DNA of 27,041 nucleotides from contig JAJJXM010000162.1 of the NCBI GenBank assembly GCA_024516155.1, positions 1-27,041 on the forward strand, written 5' to 3'. The notes beneath the pieces are model-generated. The model was not told the DNA's origin. It saw only the letters and a list, made by a program, of their open reading frames with translations, and did no database searches. Origin of the DNA: Pyronema omphalodes. Taxonomy: Eukaryota > Ascomycota > Pezizomycetes > Pezizales > Pyronemataceae. This document shows positions 1 through 9,240 of the stretch, piece after piece; positions within the stretch are counted from its first letter, which is position 1; every line of letters begins with the position of its first letter. The position numbers and the translations under genes are program-made.

Positions 1-1110
1 TGTAGACGATTCATCAACATCTGGACTGGGCCCAGTAGTTCCAAAACACAACCAATTACATCCCAATCATCTGGTCTCAATTCATCATGTTGACCTGCTG
101 AGGCTTATCCACTTCCTTCCCCATTCTATTTCACTTGGATAGCTGTAGCTGCTAAATCCTCAATTGATTCCCTGAGTGGGAAAGCTCCAGTCATTGCCTC
201 ATAATGACTAGACTAGCGAGTTTATATTGGCATGAAAAAGGGTGGAAACTGTCTCATTGGGGTCAGATTGCTGAACATGCCTACCAAAGCATTAGCTGTG
301 CAGTTGTGTTTTCCCTGATGTAGTTGCAAAGACTTTCGAGTTTTCCCAATGTACCCTTGGCCCTGAATTCCAGCGATTTTGCAAAACTCCCTGCAACATC
401 ACTTCTTTGCTAGTGTGAATGACCTCTGTGTCCTTGGGGTTTCAATGCCTAACCGTCTTTACCCCCGAGAAAAGGCGTTTACAATCTGATTGGAAGAATT
501 CCCCAGACATCCTGGTGAGTCTTAAAAAGGAGCTGAGGAGACATGTCCTGCGTCACTAATCCTGCGTGATATCTCCCGGATGGCTGGATCATTGTTACTG
601 GGATCATCAACATCAAATTTTCCTACCGGATAATGAACCAAATATTCATGAAGTGTTGGCCAGAAGAGTTTAACTTGATCTATGCCACTGTGCGCACCAT
701 AGTAACAATGCAGGGGACAGCAGGACTATGTATGATATTCCTTGTAGGTCAAGCCAATATTCGACAATCGCCTGATTGCATTACAAGCATTGTTGTACAG
801 CACGCTCCTCATATCGAAGTTGAAATGGATATGAACCTCTCAGTTCCACAGTGTCGCCTTGGCCTGAGCGATCATACTGTTGTTCAGGAAGACAATATAT
901 TGTCAGATTGTCTTGACCCTTTTGGATGGGGTTTTTTCAATGACACCTTTTTCTTTCTCGTTTATAGTATCTCTCAAGGCACATTTTGCCTCAGGGATAT
1001 CATTATTGATGCTCAGTGCCAGCACTCTCTATCGGATTCAATACCACTGGGAACTAAGGATAGTGTCTGGAGTGTTCACAGTAAAGAGGTTCATCTTGAT
1101 TTTTGAAATA
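1..1110 (-). pseudogene. Decayed hAT-superfamily transposase, partial (runs off left edge)
   Basis: Minus-strand translation in several frames gives hAT transposase landmarks in the right order from right to left. They are a strand like the 'HISFDLWTS' region (IHFNFDM, about 801-840), GAHSG followed by LHEY (615-698), a DDPSNND block like the 'LDNASNND' motif (588-614), a CLG..NQIVNAF block like 'CFGHIINLVVNAF' (471-509), GTLGKLESLCNYIREN like 'GPLGKLHNIV.YIR' (308-355), a TR-stop-SSHYEAM block like 'TRWNSTYxML' (about 198-221) and RPDDWDVIGCVLELLGP (about 22-85). The C-terminal dimerisation domain would lie left of position 1. Many stops and frame changes separate the blocks, so it is inactive. 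The family call rests on remembered hAT consensus, not on a search. The N-terminal BED finger was not found with confidence. Confidence 0.68.
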
Positions 1111-2662
1111 GGCCATGCATGCTTTATGCCTATAGGACTAGGAGGATTGCTAGGGGAGCAGGCGAGAAGAGCAGTGCAGATGGAGTGGGGGTGACCCGGC
1201 GTGAACCGGGTTTGTGAGAAGGGCAGGATGATTGGGTAGGGGCTGAGGGGCAGCCTGCAGTGGCGGAAAGGGCTTCAAAACCTGCCGACCTGACTCTCCA
1301 ACGTGATGCCGCAGGCCATTGATGTCTCGGTCATCCTGAATGATGTTCGCTCCCTGGGTAGTCTTGAGGCCCCGTCTGGTGTCCATGGTCGGTAATCACG
1401 ATGTTATGTCCCCTCATCACACAGCCATGAAAGATACTGCTATTATGATCGATTCTGGTGTAGTGAGGTGTATTGTGACACATAGGTTTTCTTGTGTTAT
1501 CGAATGAAAGCATAGAGGGAAGGATAGATCTGAGGTTCAAAGGGTTGCAAAATGCCGGTTTCAGAGATAATCAGCAGGTGAAATGACAAGTGTCGCAGAG
1601 GAATGGATTTTCAACAGCATTTTCTTTTGAGGACGATTCTTCAAAAACAGGCGTAATGGGGGATCTTGGGTATGTGGGTTTTGAGAGGTCTTTGATGGAG
1701 GACGGCCCTGATATGCACAATGGAGAGGAAGAAATAGCCTGCCATGTAAACAGGAGTTATCGAGTGCAGTCAAAGATACACTGTCGAAATGCTAGCAGAG
1801 TCAACTGAAACACTGATGCTGTAGTGCTCGTTGTGTTGTGGCAGCACTGTATGAACCCTGGCTAAGCAGTGATAGCAGTGATGATGTATGCAGTTATGCA
1901 GTTTCTCCTGACGCCATTTGGATCTTGTTTATAGCAGGCACTAGAACAGCACTTGCTTACTAATCACTGTTCTGCTACATGATCAGTAATGTTTTCATGT
2001 GCAACATTGTTTGAAATTGCTGTCTAAGCGGCACTGCATGGCTGCCAGATTAGCAGAAACCACCAATGTGAAGAGAGCAGTGATGTAGTGCTGTGGAACA
2101 TCTCGGGAACCACTATCTAGGCAGTGCTAAATAACAGCTGGCTCAGTGACAAGTAGCATCCTCAAGTAAGCAGTCATGTAGTGCTGAGAAACATGTGTAC
2201 ATTGACTCAACAAGCCGCAATATAGGACTGCTCGGTCAGTGGTAATCAACACTGGAGGCAGCAGTCAGGCTATACAGGCGTAATATGAAGGCTACACTTG
2301 TTCAGCCATGAGCCCTATCCTGAAAGGACAAGTGACGTAGTGGCTGGTCCAGCCTAGGATTTTCAGTGTTCGATGCTTGCCCATTGCCACCACAATGGCT
2401 GAGGAGTATACTCACACACTTATGTGGTGACCGAGGATTGCTTGTGGTATAGCGGGTGATTGGTAATCACGATGTTGGCATGTGCACAGTTGATGCATCG
2501 GTAAGTGGTTTGTTCACACAGCTCGAGAGCTACGTTATGGCACTGCTGAATGCATGGGCAATACCGCTGTGGCGTGTTCAATGGAGGGCACAAGTGGGAC
2601 ATGGGGTCCACTGCAGTCTATATGGTAATGTGGGAATAGCTGTCAGCGATAACACTGCCCGC
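1111..2662. other. Non-coding stretch beside the hAT relic
   Basis: No convincing coding region is visible on either strand. The frames here are short and lack family motifs. The stretch may hold the 5' end of the hAT element, since its transposase reads leftward from about 1110. The part from about 1810 to 2345 has repeated AGTGCTG/GCAGTGAT words, listed separately. No terminal inverted repeat or 8-bp target duplication of the hAT could be fixed by eye. Confidence 0.5.
1811..2345. repeat. Degenerate interspersed AGTGCTG/GCAGTGAT repeats
   Basis: The word GCAGTGATGTAGTGCTG at 2077-2093 recurs at 2170-2186 with one change, 93 bp apart, each time followed by GAAACAT-like bases. Weaker copies are at about 1815-1829, 1875-1893 and 2329-2345. 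Short subterminal repeats are common near hAT ends, so these could be transposase-binding subterminal repeats of the adjacent relic. That is inference. They could also be a decayed minisatellite. Confidence 0.4.
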
Positions 2663-2678
2663 ACTCCTACACAGATCA
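2663..2678. repeat. Left 16-bp target-site duplication of the LINE
   Basis: The sequence ACTCCTACACAGATCA matches 16486-16501 (ACTCCCACACAGATCA) at 15 of 16 positions. Identity stops at both ends of the 16 bp. The right copy directly follows an A-rich tail, as expected for target-primed reverse transcription. Confidence 0.85.
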
Positions 2679-2709
2679 CACACTTCACCTTGGCGCTTTC
2701 TCACCGCCA

Positions 2710-2714
2710 ACTTA
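2710..2714. repeat. Left 5-bp target duplication of the Ty3 element
   Basis: ACTTA precedes the TG of the 5' LTR, and ACTTT (9105-9109) follows the CA of the 3' LTR. Four of five bases agree, so the duplication is imperfect, presumably through later mutation. Confidence 0.6.
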
Positions 2715-3229
2715 TGTCACGGCACACGGCTGACGAGCCGTTGTGCTCTTGATGTCGTTGTTGTGCCGTTGTCATTGTTGTGCCGTTGTCGTTGTTGTGC
2801 CGTGTTGTGTTGTTGTGTGTGCCGTGCCGTTGTTGATGATTGAGTGATTGATGATGGATGACGTAGGACGAGCTGTAGAAGATGTGGCGTCGCCGGTGAA
2901 ATGATGGAGAACGGAAGCTGCTCATGTAGCGATGTTGGATGGCGGCCCAGCAAGAGTGCTGGCCGCCCTTTGTACATAAGGAGGGTTGCCTCCCCGTCGT
3001 TGAGTTCTCCATCGAAAGTCTTGTGTCTTTCCCTCGACCTTTAATACGATTTCTCATCTGAAGACTCACGTCATTCTTGTCCTTGTTCCTGTCCTTGTCT
3101 AGTGTCCCGGCCGTCTGTCGGGCACTTCGATTCTTGTCCTTCCGTTCCCGTGTCCCGGAACCCGGCTAGTCCCCCCCTGCCCGGTAGTGTTCAGTGTGTT
3201 CTTCGAACGTCCGTTCCTAGTCCCTGACA
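2715..3229 (+). repeat. 5' LTR of the Ty3 element (515 bp)
   Basis: It starts TGTCACGGCACACGG and ends CCCTGACA. It aligns along its whole length with 8607-9104. The length difference of 17 bp is exactly one extra copy of a TTGTTGTGCCGTTGTCR unit near the 5' end (U3). A TATA-like TACATAA lies at 2973-2979. The presumed transcript start region (3011-3019) has one base changed from the 3' LTR copy. Confidence 0.93.
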
Positions 3230-3240
3230 TTACGTTCGAT
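3230..3240 (+). other. Candidate self-priming primer-binding site of the Ty3 element
   Basis: The 11 nt just after the 5' LTR lack the TGG start expected for a tRNA-type site. The last nine, ACGTTCGAT, are the exact reverse complement of ATCGAACGT at 8886-8894 in the 3' LTR, which lies 38 bp downstream of the start of a TATA-like TACATAA. This is the arrangement of Tf1/sushi elements, whose first 11 mRNA nt prime reverse transcription. Two of 11 positions do not pair. Confidence 0.55.
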
Positions 3241-3498
3241 CTAAAACATTCATTCGACCGACACGCATGAACTCAACCGGTTCTGCTTGAACACACACCT
3301 TGGAACAAGCCCTAGAGACCCACACACTAACCGAGACCCTCGGAATACCCAACCGATTCGCTGGCGCAGTCCGACGAGACATCCGAAGAGCAGAAGATCA
3401 CGGCTACCTTGTGGTCCGCTGGGAACTCCAGAATCATACTCACCAGGAGTACGTCCGTTACACCATCCGACTTAAGCTGATCCTCCGAGCCCGCCAAC
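3241..3498 (+). other. 5' leader between primer site and gag
   Basis: This stretch has no clear gag domain. A 70-codon open frame without its own ATG (3300-3509) runs through it and overlaps the presumed gag start in another frame. It may be a displaced gag N-terminus separated by a frameshift, or chance. A short upstream ATG at about 3267 opens only seven codons. Confidence 0.4.
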
Positions 3499-4963
3499 AT
3501 GCACGTTAAGGTCATCGAGGAGGGGCATTGGCAGCAGATCGTCAACGCTGCTTCCATGACCCAGTTTCCAGACGGGCACGACACGGTCACGTTCACCAAG
3601 CAGCTCGCTCAATCGATCCTAGACGCCCAAGATCATCCCACTGGCCACATACTAAACAACCTCACAGAGACCCCCGGCTCCCGCACCAGCACCCGAGTCT
3701 CCAGCCCTGTCGCCTCCCGCGCTCCGGAAGCCCCCACCCTTGCCCCCATTCCCCCCGTTGTTATTCAGACTCGGTCCGTGCAGGTTTACCCCAACGGACC
3801 AGACACAGCGCCGCAAGCCGCCGCGCCCCCCAGCCCCAGCCACAGCCACAGCCGCAGGTCCCGCCCCCGCTATCATTGCGCCAGTCCCGAGACTCCCCGC
3901 CCCCCCCCCCCCCCCCCCCCCCCCCGAGACCCAGAAATCCTCCTAACCCCCGAGGAACAAGCAGATGCGAACGAAAATCAATACTACGAACAGGAGATCA
4001 CCCGCCAGCGTGATCTCATCAATATGTTACTCGCCTCCCCCGGCATCCGCGTCACCGGAGATAAAATTTGGGATCCACCAACCTTTGATGGGTCCAACAA
4101 GGAGGACCTCCGCCGTTTTGTTTCCTTGCTTCGTATGAAGTTGGTGAGCGACGAATTGCGCTTCCCAACCCCCCACAAGCGAATCTCCTACGCCATGGGC
4201 CGCCTCAGCGGACGCGCACTCGACCAGATCCTCCCGTATATCAAGGATAATGGTAACAGCTGGGCCCTAACCGACGTCGAGGACGTCATCAAAATCTTGC
4301 ATTGAACCTTTGGAGACCCGGACGAGCGCGCAACGGCTCGTTTCAAACTACAGAATCTCCGCCAAAACAACCGCGAGTTTTAAGATTATTACGCAGAATT
4401 CTCCCGCCTGGTTGCAGAACTAGGTTGGGATGAAGCCGCTACCATGGATGCCTTGAGAAACGGCCTATCCATTGAATTGCATGAAAGTTGGTTGGCGCAC
4501 CCCCCACCACTACAGTGCATGAGTTTGTCGACCAGTGTCAGAAACTGGGCTCTCAGTTGAGAGCCCTGGAGAATCTTCGCAAGCTGCGCACCAACCGCGG
4601 CCAAGCCAAACCCACTACCACCACCACCCCCGCAACAAACCGCACCACCCCCGCTACCCAGTCAACTACCGCCTCTTCTAGCAAGCCGACCACCGCCCAG
4701 GGACCCCGCCAGAAACTGTCAGCACAAGAACAGGCTACCCGCCTGTCAGAAGGACGTTGCCTCTACTGCGGTGGCCTCGGCCACATGGCAGCCTCGTGCC
4801 CCGCTAAGACTAATGTCAAAGTTGCAAGTGTTGAATTGTTGGATGTGGAAGGAGATGTTTCGGGAAAAGACCAAACCAGCCGCAGGAAGATGGCTCTGCC
4901 GCTGGTAGGAAGATTATTGCAGACACACTATTGTTATCAGGCGCAAGTTTTACGGGCAAATTA
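3499..4963 (+). pseudogene. Ty3 gag (capsid and nucleocapsid), broken
   Basis: Gag packages the element RNA into cytoplasmic particles. The frame opens at ATG 3499. It has a proline- and serine-rich segment, including a C26 homopolymer at 3900-3925, then a capsid-like region (TPEEQADANE onward, with WDPPTFDGS and LRRFVSLLR, as in Ty3 gag). Stops fall at TGA 4303-4305 and TAA 4381-4383. A net -1 shift near 4485 moves the frame to the segment starting VGAPPTTTVHEF. A CCHC zinc knuckle, CLYCGGLGHMAASC, is at 4758-4799. The frame then shifts by a further -1 between about 4850 and 4930 into protease. Whether gag and pol were originally one ORF cannot be decided through this damage. Confidence 0.85.
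3900..3925 (+). repeat. C26 homopolymer inside gag
   Basis: There are 26 consecutive C in the proline-rich part of gag. Such a run is unstable in replication and hard to sequence, so its length, and hence the local reading frame, should be treated as uncertain. Confidence 0.9.
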
Positions 4964-7900
4964 GAATGCAAACACCTTGTTCTCTCTTGCTCCTTGTTCT
5001 TGAATAACCGCTCCGTGAAGACAGTAGCGCTCGTTGACTGCGGCGCCACTCGCATCGCATTTGTGGATCGCAATTTCGCCCGCCATCACACACTCCCTTT
5101 AACACCACTACCCACTGCCCGAAGGGTCGAAGTCATTGACGGCCGACCTATATCCTCGGGGAAAATCACCCACCTCGCCCAAGTAGAGTGCACCATCAAT
5201 GGTCACTCGGAAACCCTCCCCATGTTGGTCACCAAGTTAGGCCACTACCCGGTGGTGCTGGGTATCCCCTGGCTAAAGAAACACGACGTGACAATAAGCT
5301 TCAGCTCCAATACCGTAGGCTTCGACTCGCAGTATTGCCTGAGGAACTGCACCCCGTTACCAGTGAGCACGACCGGTGTCGAGGTCCTGGACCCGAGGCC
5401 CCATCCCGACGTCCACGAGCCCGACACAGACTCCATGCCGGAACTGGAGAACCCGGTCCCCGACCCTGCAGACGACCCTCCAATAGCAATCTCAAGTCTG
5501 ACCATCTCCGATTTTGAAGAGATGGTAGAAGACGAACACCTGACAGTCTTCTCGCTATCGCTGGACGAAATCACCGTCGCCTTGGAAGACAGACCCCCTA
5601 TCACGGGTGAAGAACTAAAGGACATGATCCCCGAAGAGTACCATGACTACCTCGACCTGTTCAAGGAAGTCAACGCGAAGGAACTCCCCCCACACCGACC
5701 CTACGACCACAAGATTCCATTGAAAGAGGGATTCGTTCCCCCTTTGGTCCCCTATACTCGTTATCACGCAACGCGTTACAGACACTAAAAGCATGGCTAG
5801 ACGAAAATTTGGAAAAAGGCTTTATACAACGCTCCAAATCATCAGCGGCCTCGCCAACATTATTTGTGAAGAAGTCAGACGGATCCTTACGCCTATGCGT
5901 GGATTACCGAAGATTGAATGAAGGGACCGAAAAGAATCGGTACCCGCTGCCACTGATACAGGAAACGATGATGAATCTTTCCAAAGCCCAATATTTTACA
6001 ACGCTAGACGTCCGTGACGCCTATAACCTGATTAGAATGGCAGAAGGCGAAGAATGGAAAATGGCGTTCCGCACAAGGTATGGATTATTCGAGTCAAAAG
6101 TGATGCCCTTTGGGCTCACCAACGCGCCTGCCGATTTCCAGGCATTCATCAATGATGTACTGCGACCATACCTAGACCAGTTTTGTACAGCATACTTGGA
6201 TGATATCGTCGTATTCTCTGAAACAAAGCCCGATCACACCTCACATGTAGGAAACATCGTGGAACGACTTAAACCAGAAAAACTACACTTGAAAGCAGAG
6301 AAGTGTAAGTTTGCTAAGGCCGAAGTCCAGTACCTGGGATATAACATCGGCCGCGACGGAGCTCGCATGATGGACTCCAAAGTAGCGACAGCCAGAGATT
6401 GGAAGGAACCGACCAATTTGAAACAGGTCTAAGAGCTCCTTGGTTTCGCGAACTTCTACCGACGTTTTATTAAAGACTACTCGAAAGTAGTCTCCCCCCT
6501 AACAGCTTTGACCAAGAAGCAAGATGGCAAAGCAATCCCCTTTACCTGGGGTAAAGACCAGCAAGATGCCTTTGACCGCTTAAAAACCGCATTTACCTCG
6601 GCAACGATCCTAAAGCATTTCGACTATGAAACGCCGATTGTGGTGGGAACGGACGCATCCGACTATGTGTCCGCCGGAGTATTGTCGCAGTACGACGACG
6701 ATAACGTACTACACCCCGTCGCCTTCTACTCCAAGAAGCATTCCCCGGCGGAATGCAACTATGAAATCTATGATAAAGAACTACTGGCAATAGTTCAATG
6801 TTTCGAAGAATGGCGTCCCCACTTGGAGGGCTCCGCCTTCCCGATAAAAGTACTCACAGATCACAAGAATCTAGAGTACTTCATGACAACGAAACTACTC
6901 AACAGACGACAAGCACGCTGGTCCGAATTTCTGTCGCGATACAACTTTGTTATTACCTACCGACCCAGAACGTTGGGAGGCAAACCGGACGCCTTGACGA
7001 GAGGAGGCGCCAATCTCCCGGGAGAAGGAGACGAGCATATACTAGCAAATCAACAAGCTGTCCTGAAGCCACAAAATTTTCAGTTGTGCATGACGCCGCC
7101 CATGAGGCTGGCACCCTCTGAAGTAGACCTCCTATTCAAGGAGGGATACAAGACAGATTCATTCCCCAACCGAGTGTTGGGAATGCTGGAAGATGGAACC
7201 CGAATCTGTAAAGACATCTCACTCGCCGACTGTTCCTCGTTGGAAAACCGTTTATACTATCGAGACTGCCTGTACGTCCCCGCACTGGACAAGTTCCGCC
7301 TGAAACCACTTCAGGATCACCACGACCCGCCCACCCTGGGACACCCGGGATGTGCGAGGACTTTCGAACTCCTAGCCCGAAATTACTATTGGCCCTCAAT
7401 GCGGAAAGATGTGGAGCAGTTCGTCCGTAACTGCCACACTTGCAAAAGAACGAAAGCTACCCGCCACGCACCCTAGGGGACCTTGAAACCCCTACCAGTC
7501 CCTCACCACCCGTGGCAGAACATATCTGTGGACTTTGTTACTGGCCTCCCGATATCTGAAGGCTTCGACGCAATATGTGCGATCGTTTGCGGACCTCCAA
7601 GGCAGCGGCACTTGGTGCCCTGCAATTCCACTATAGACGCGGAAGGATTCGCACAACTTTTCCTCGAAAACATCTTTCAACTCCACGGTCCCCCGGATAC
7701 AGTGGTATCCGACCGTGGCCCGCAATTTGTGGCTCACTTCTGGAAGCACATTGCAAATTGCATGGGTATTGAGATTGCCACAAGCACAGCCTTCCACCCG
7801 CACACCGATGGCCAAACATAAAGAATTAACCCGGTGACGGAACAGTATCTCCACGCTTACGTTTGTTACCTACAAGACGACTGGAAGAAATTCTTACCCC

Positions 7901-8595
7901 TGGCGGAATTCGCCGCAAATAATCAAGTATCAGATACGACGTCGCTGTCCCCGTTCTTTGCCTTGTACGGCCGACATCCAAAATGTTCGTTTGAATTGGA
8001 GATCAGGACTGACAACCCTGAGGAAGTTAAAGCCAACGAGGTAGCAGAAGGGATGTCTCACATCCATGACGTCCTACGTGCAGAAATGAAGTACGCCCAA
8101 GCCCGCCACATGGAAGCCGCCGACAACTCTCGACTCTCCGCGCCGGTCTTCAAGCCAGGTGACCTGGTATGGCTGGACGCACGCAACCTGAGGACCCGCC
8201 GACCATCAAGAAAGCCGGAGAACAAGCACCTGGGCCCCTTCACTGTGGTTCGGCCCATTGTATCCCATGCCTATGAATTGGATATTCCGGACACCATGAA
8301 ACACCATAGGACGTTCCCGGTATCACTATTAAACCCGGCTGCTTCGGACCCCCTTCTTGGACAAGTGATCTCTCCGCCACTACCCGTAGTGGTAGACGGC
8401 GACGAAGAATAGTTCGTCGACGAAATCCTGGACAGCCGTTGGTCCCGAGGTAACCTGCAGTACCTCGTCAAATAGACAGGACACGACTCCCCGACTGGGG
8501 AACCAGAAACGAACCTGTCAGAAACCCAGGCCACCGAACGTTTCCATCAACTGTACCAAGACAAACCTTCTCCTCTCGTAGGAACTCGAGCCTAA
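4931..8595 (+). pseudogene. Ty3 pol: protease, RT, RNase H, integrase, chromodomain (broken)
   Basis: Protease has ALVDCGAT at about 5029-5052, with Cys in place of the usual Ser/Thr of the D-S/T-G motif. After a net -1 shift near 5745 one frame runs to TAA 8593-8595. RT has LDVRDAYN and the YLDD box (6193-6204). RNase H has GTDASD and YDKELLAI. The integrase has an HHCC finger (GHPGC ... CHTCK, about 7306-7450) and core residues in SVDFVTG and SDRGPQF. The third catalytic acid, the Glu that normally follows DGQT, is TAA (7819-7821). A GPF motif follows. The chromodomain (about 8413-8570, VDEILDSRWSRGNLQYLV) has stops just before it (8410) and at a conserved Trp position (8473). Further stops are at 6430 and 7474. 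It cannot make an active enzyme. Confidence 0.93.
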
Positions 8596-8606
8596 CTGGG
8601 GGGTAC
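8596..8606 (+). other. Polypurine tract of the Ty3 element
   Basis: CTGGGGGGTAC lies directly before the 3' LTR, one base after the pol stop codon. A G-rich tract here is where plus-strand DNA synthesis is primed. Confidence 0.75.
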
Positions 8607-9104
8607 TGTCACGGCACACGGCTGACGAGCCGTTGTGTTGTTGATGTGGTTGTTGTGCCGTTGTCGTTGTTGTGCCGCGTTGTGTTGTTGTGTGTGCCGT
8701 GCCGTTGTTGATGATTGAGTGATTGATGATTGATAACGTACCACGAGCTGTAGAAGCTGTGGTGTCGCAGGTGAAATGATGGAGAACGGAAGCTGTTCAT
8801 GTAGCGATGTTGGATGACGGCCCCGCAAGAGTGCTGGCTGCCCTTTGTACATAAGGAGGCTTGCCTCCCCGTCGTTGAGTGCTCCATCGAACGTCTTGTG
8901 TCTTTCCCTCAACCTTTAATAAGATTTCTTATCTCAAGACTCACGTCATTCTTGTCCTTGTTCCTGTCCTTGTCTAGTGTGCCGGCCGTCTGTCGTGCAC
9001 TTCGGTTCTTGTCCTTCTGTTCCCGTGTCCCGGAACCCGCCTAGTCCCCCCCTGCCCGGTAGTGTTCAGTGTGTTCTTCGAACCGCCGTTCCTAGTCCCT
9101 GACA
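8607..9104 (+). repeat. 3' LTR of the Ty3 element (498 bp)
   Basis: It starts TGTCACGGCACACGG and ends CCCTGACA. It is about 94% identical to the 5' LTR by hand count, apart from the missing 17-bp repeat unit. Many of the differences are transversions, so the divergence does not look like pure RIP. Confidence 0.93.
8848..8894 (+). promoter_or_regulatory. LTR promoter: TATA-like box and predicted transcript start
   Basis: TACATAA at 8848-8854 is followed 38 bp from its start by ATCGAACGT (8886-8894), which is complementary to the candidate primer-binding site after the 5' LTR. If the element self-primes, the RNA should begin at or very near 8886. The equivalent 5' LTR positions are 2973-2979 and 3011-3019. 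Confidence 0.5.
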
Positions 9105-9109
9105 ACTTT
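9105..9109. repeat. Right 5-bp target duplication of the Ty3 element
   Basis: ACTTT follows the 3' LTR and matches ACTTA at 2710-2714 except for the last base. LINE 5' UTR sequence resumes immediately after it. Confidence 0.6.
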
Positions 9110-9240
9110 TCGCTTAATTTTCCTATTTGGGAAATCCCACAGAAACATCACGGCTTGAAGCCCCCCCCTCTCCGCGGCCCTCGCTCTCCACCAGCCCGCA
9201 GGCATGCTTCGCTTTGGGGAGACTTCCTCTCTCCAGTGGC

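Larger units (their letters stand above)
2715..9104 (+). mobile_element. Ty3 LTR retrotransposon, chromovirus type, full length but inactive
   Basis: Two direct LTRs (TG...CA) flank gag and pol in the order protease, RT, RNase H, integrase, then a GPF motif (KHLGPFTVV, near 8230) and a C-terminal chromodomain. Integrase after RNase H makes it Ty3-type, and GPY/F plus chromodomain makes it a chromovirus. There are at least seven internal stops (4303, 4381, 6430, 7474, 7819, 8410, 8473) and three net -1 frameshifts (near 4485, 4850-4930 and 5745). By hand count the LTRs differ at about 29 of 498 aligned positions plus one 17-bp repeat unit. The element sits in the 5' UTR of the LINE and is therefore younger than it. 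Confidence 0.93.

Noticed and set aside
633..1106. 157-codon plus-strand open frame
   Set aside because: It is the antisense of the hAT transposase motifs on the minus strand; the plus-strand product has no recognisable domain.
1391..2476. 15-bp repeat GGTAATCACGATGTT at 1391-1405 and 2462-2476
   Set aside because: The flanking sequences do not align, so no larger duplication is supported; left as a coincidence or remnant.
3300..3509. 70-codon frame upstream of gag
   Set aside because: It has no ATG near its start and no known domain; kept only as a note within the leader and not called a gene.
5188..5517. Arg/Pro-rich alternative frames inside Ty3 pol, and similar ones inside LINE ORF2
   Set aside because: They are shadows of the real protease and ORF2 frames caused by high GC content.
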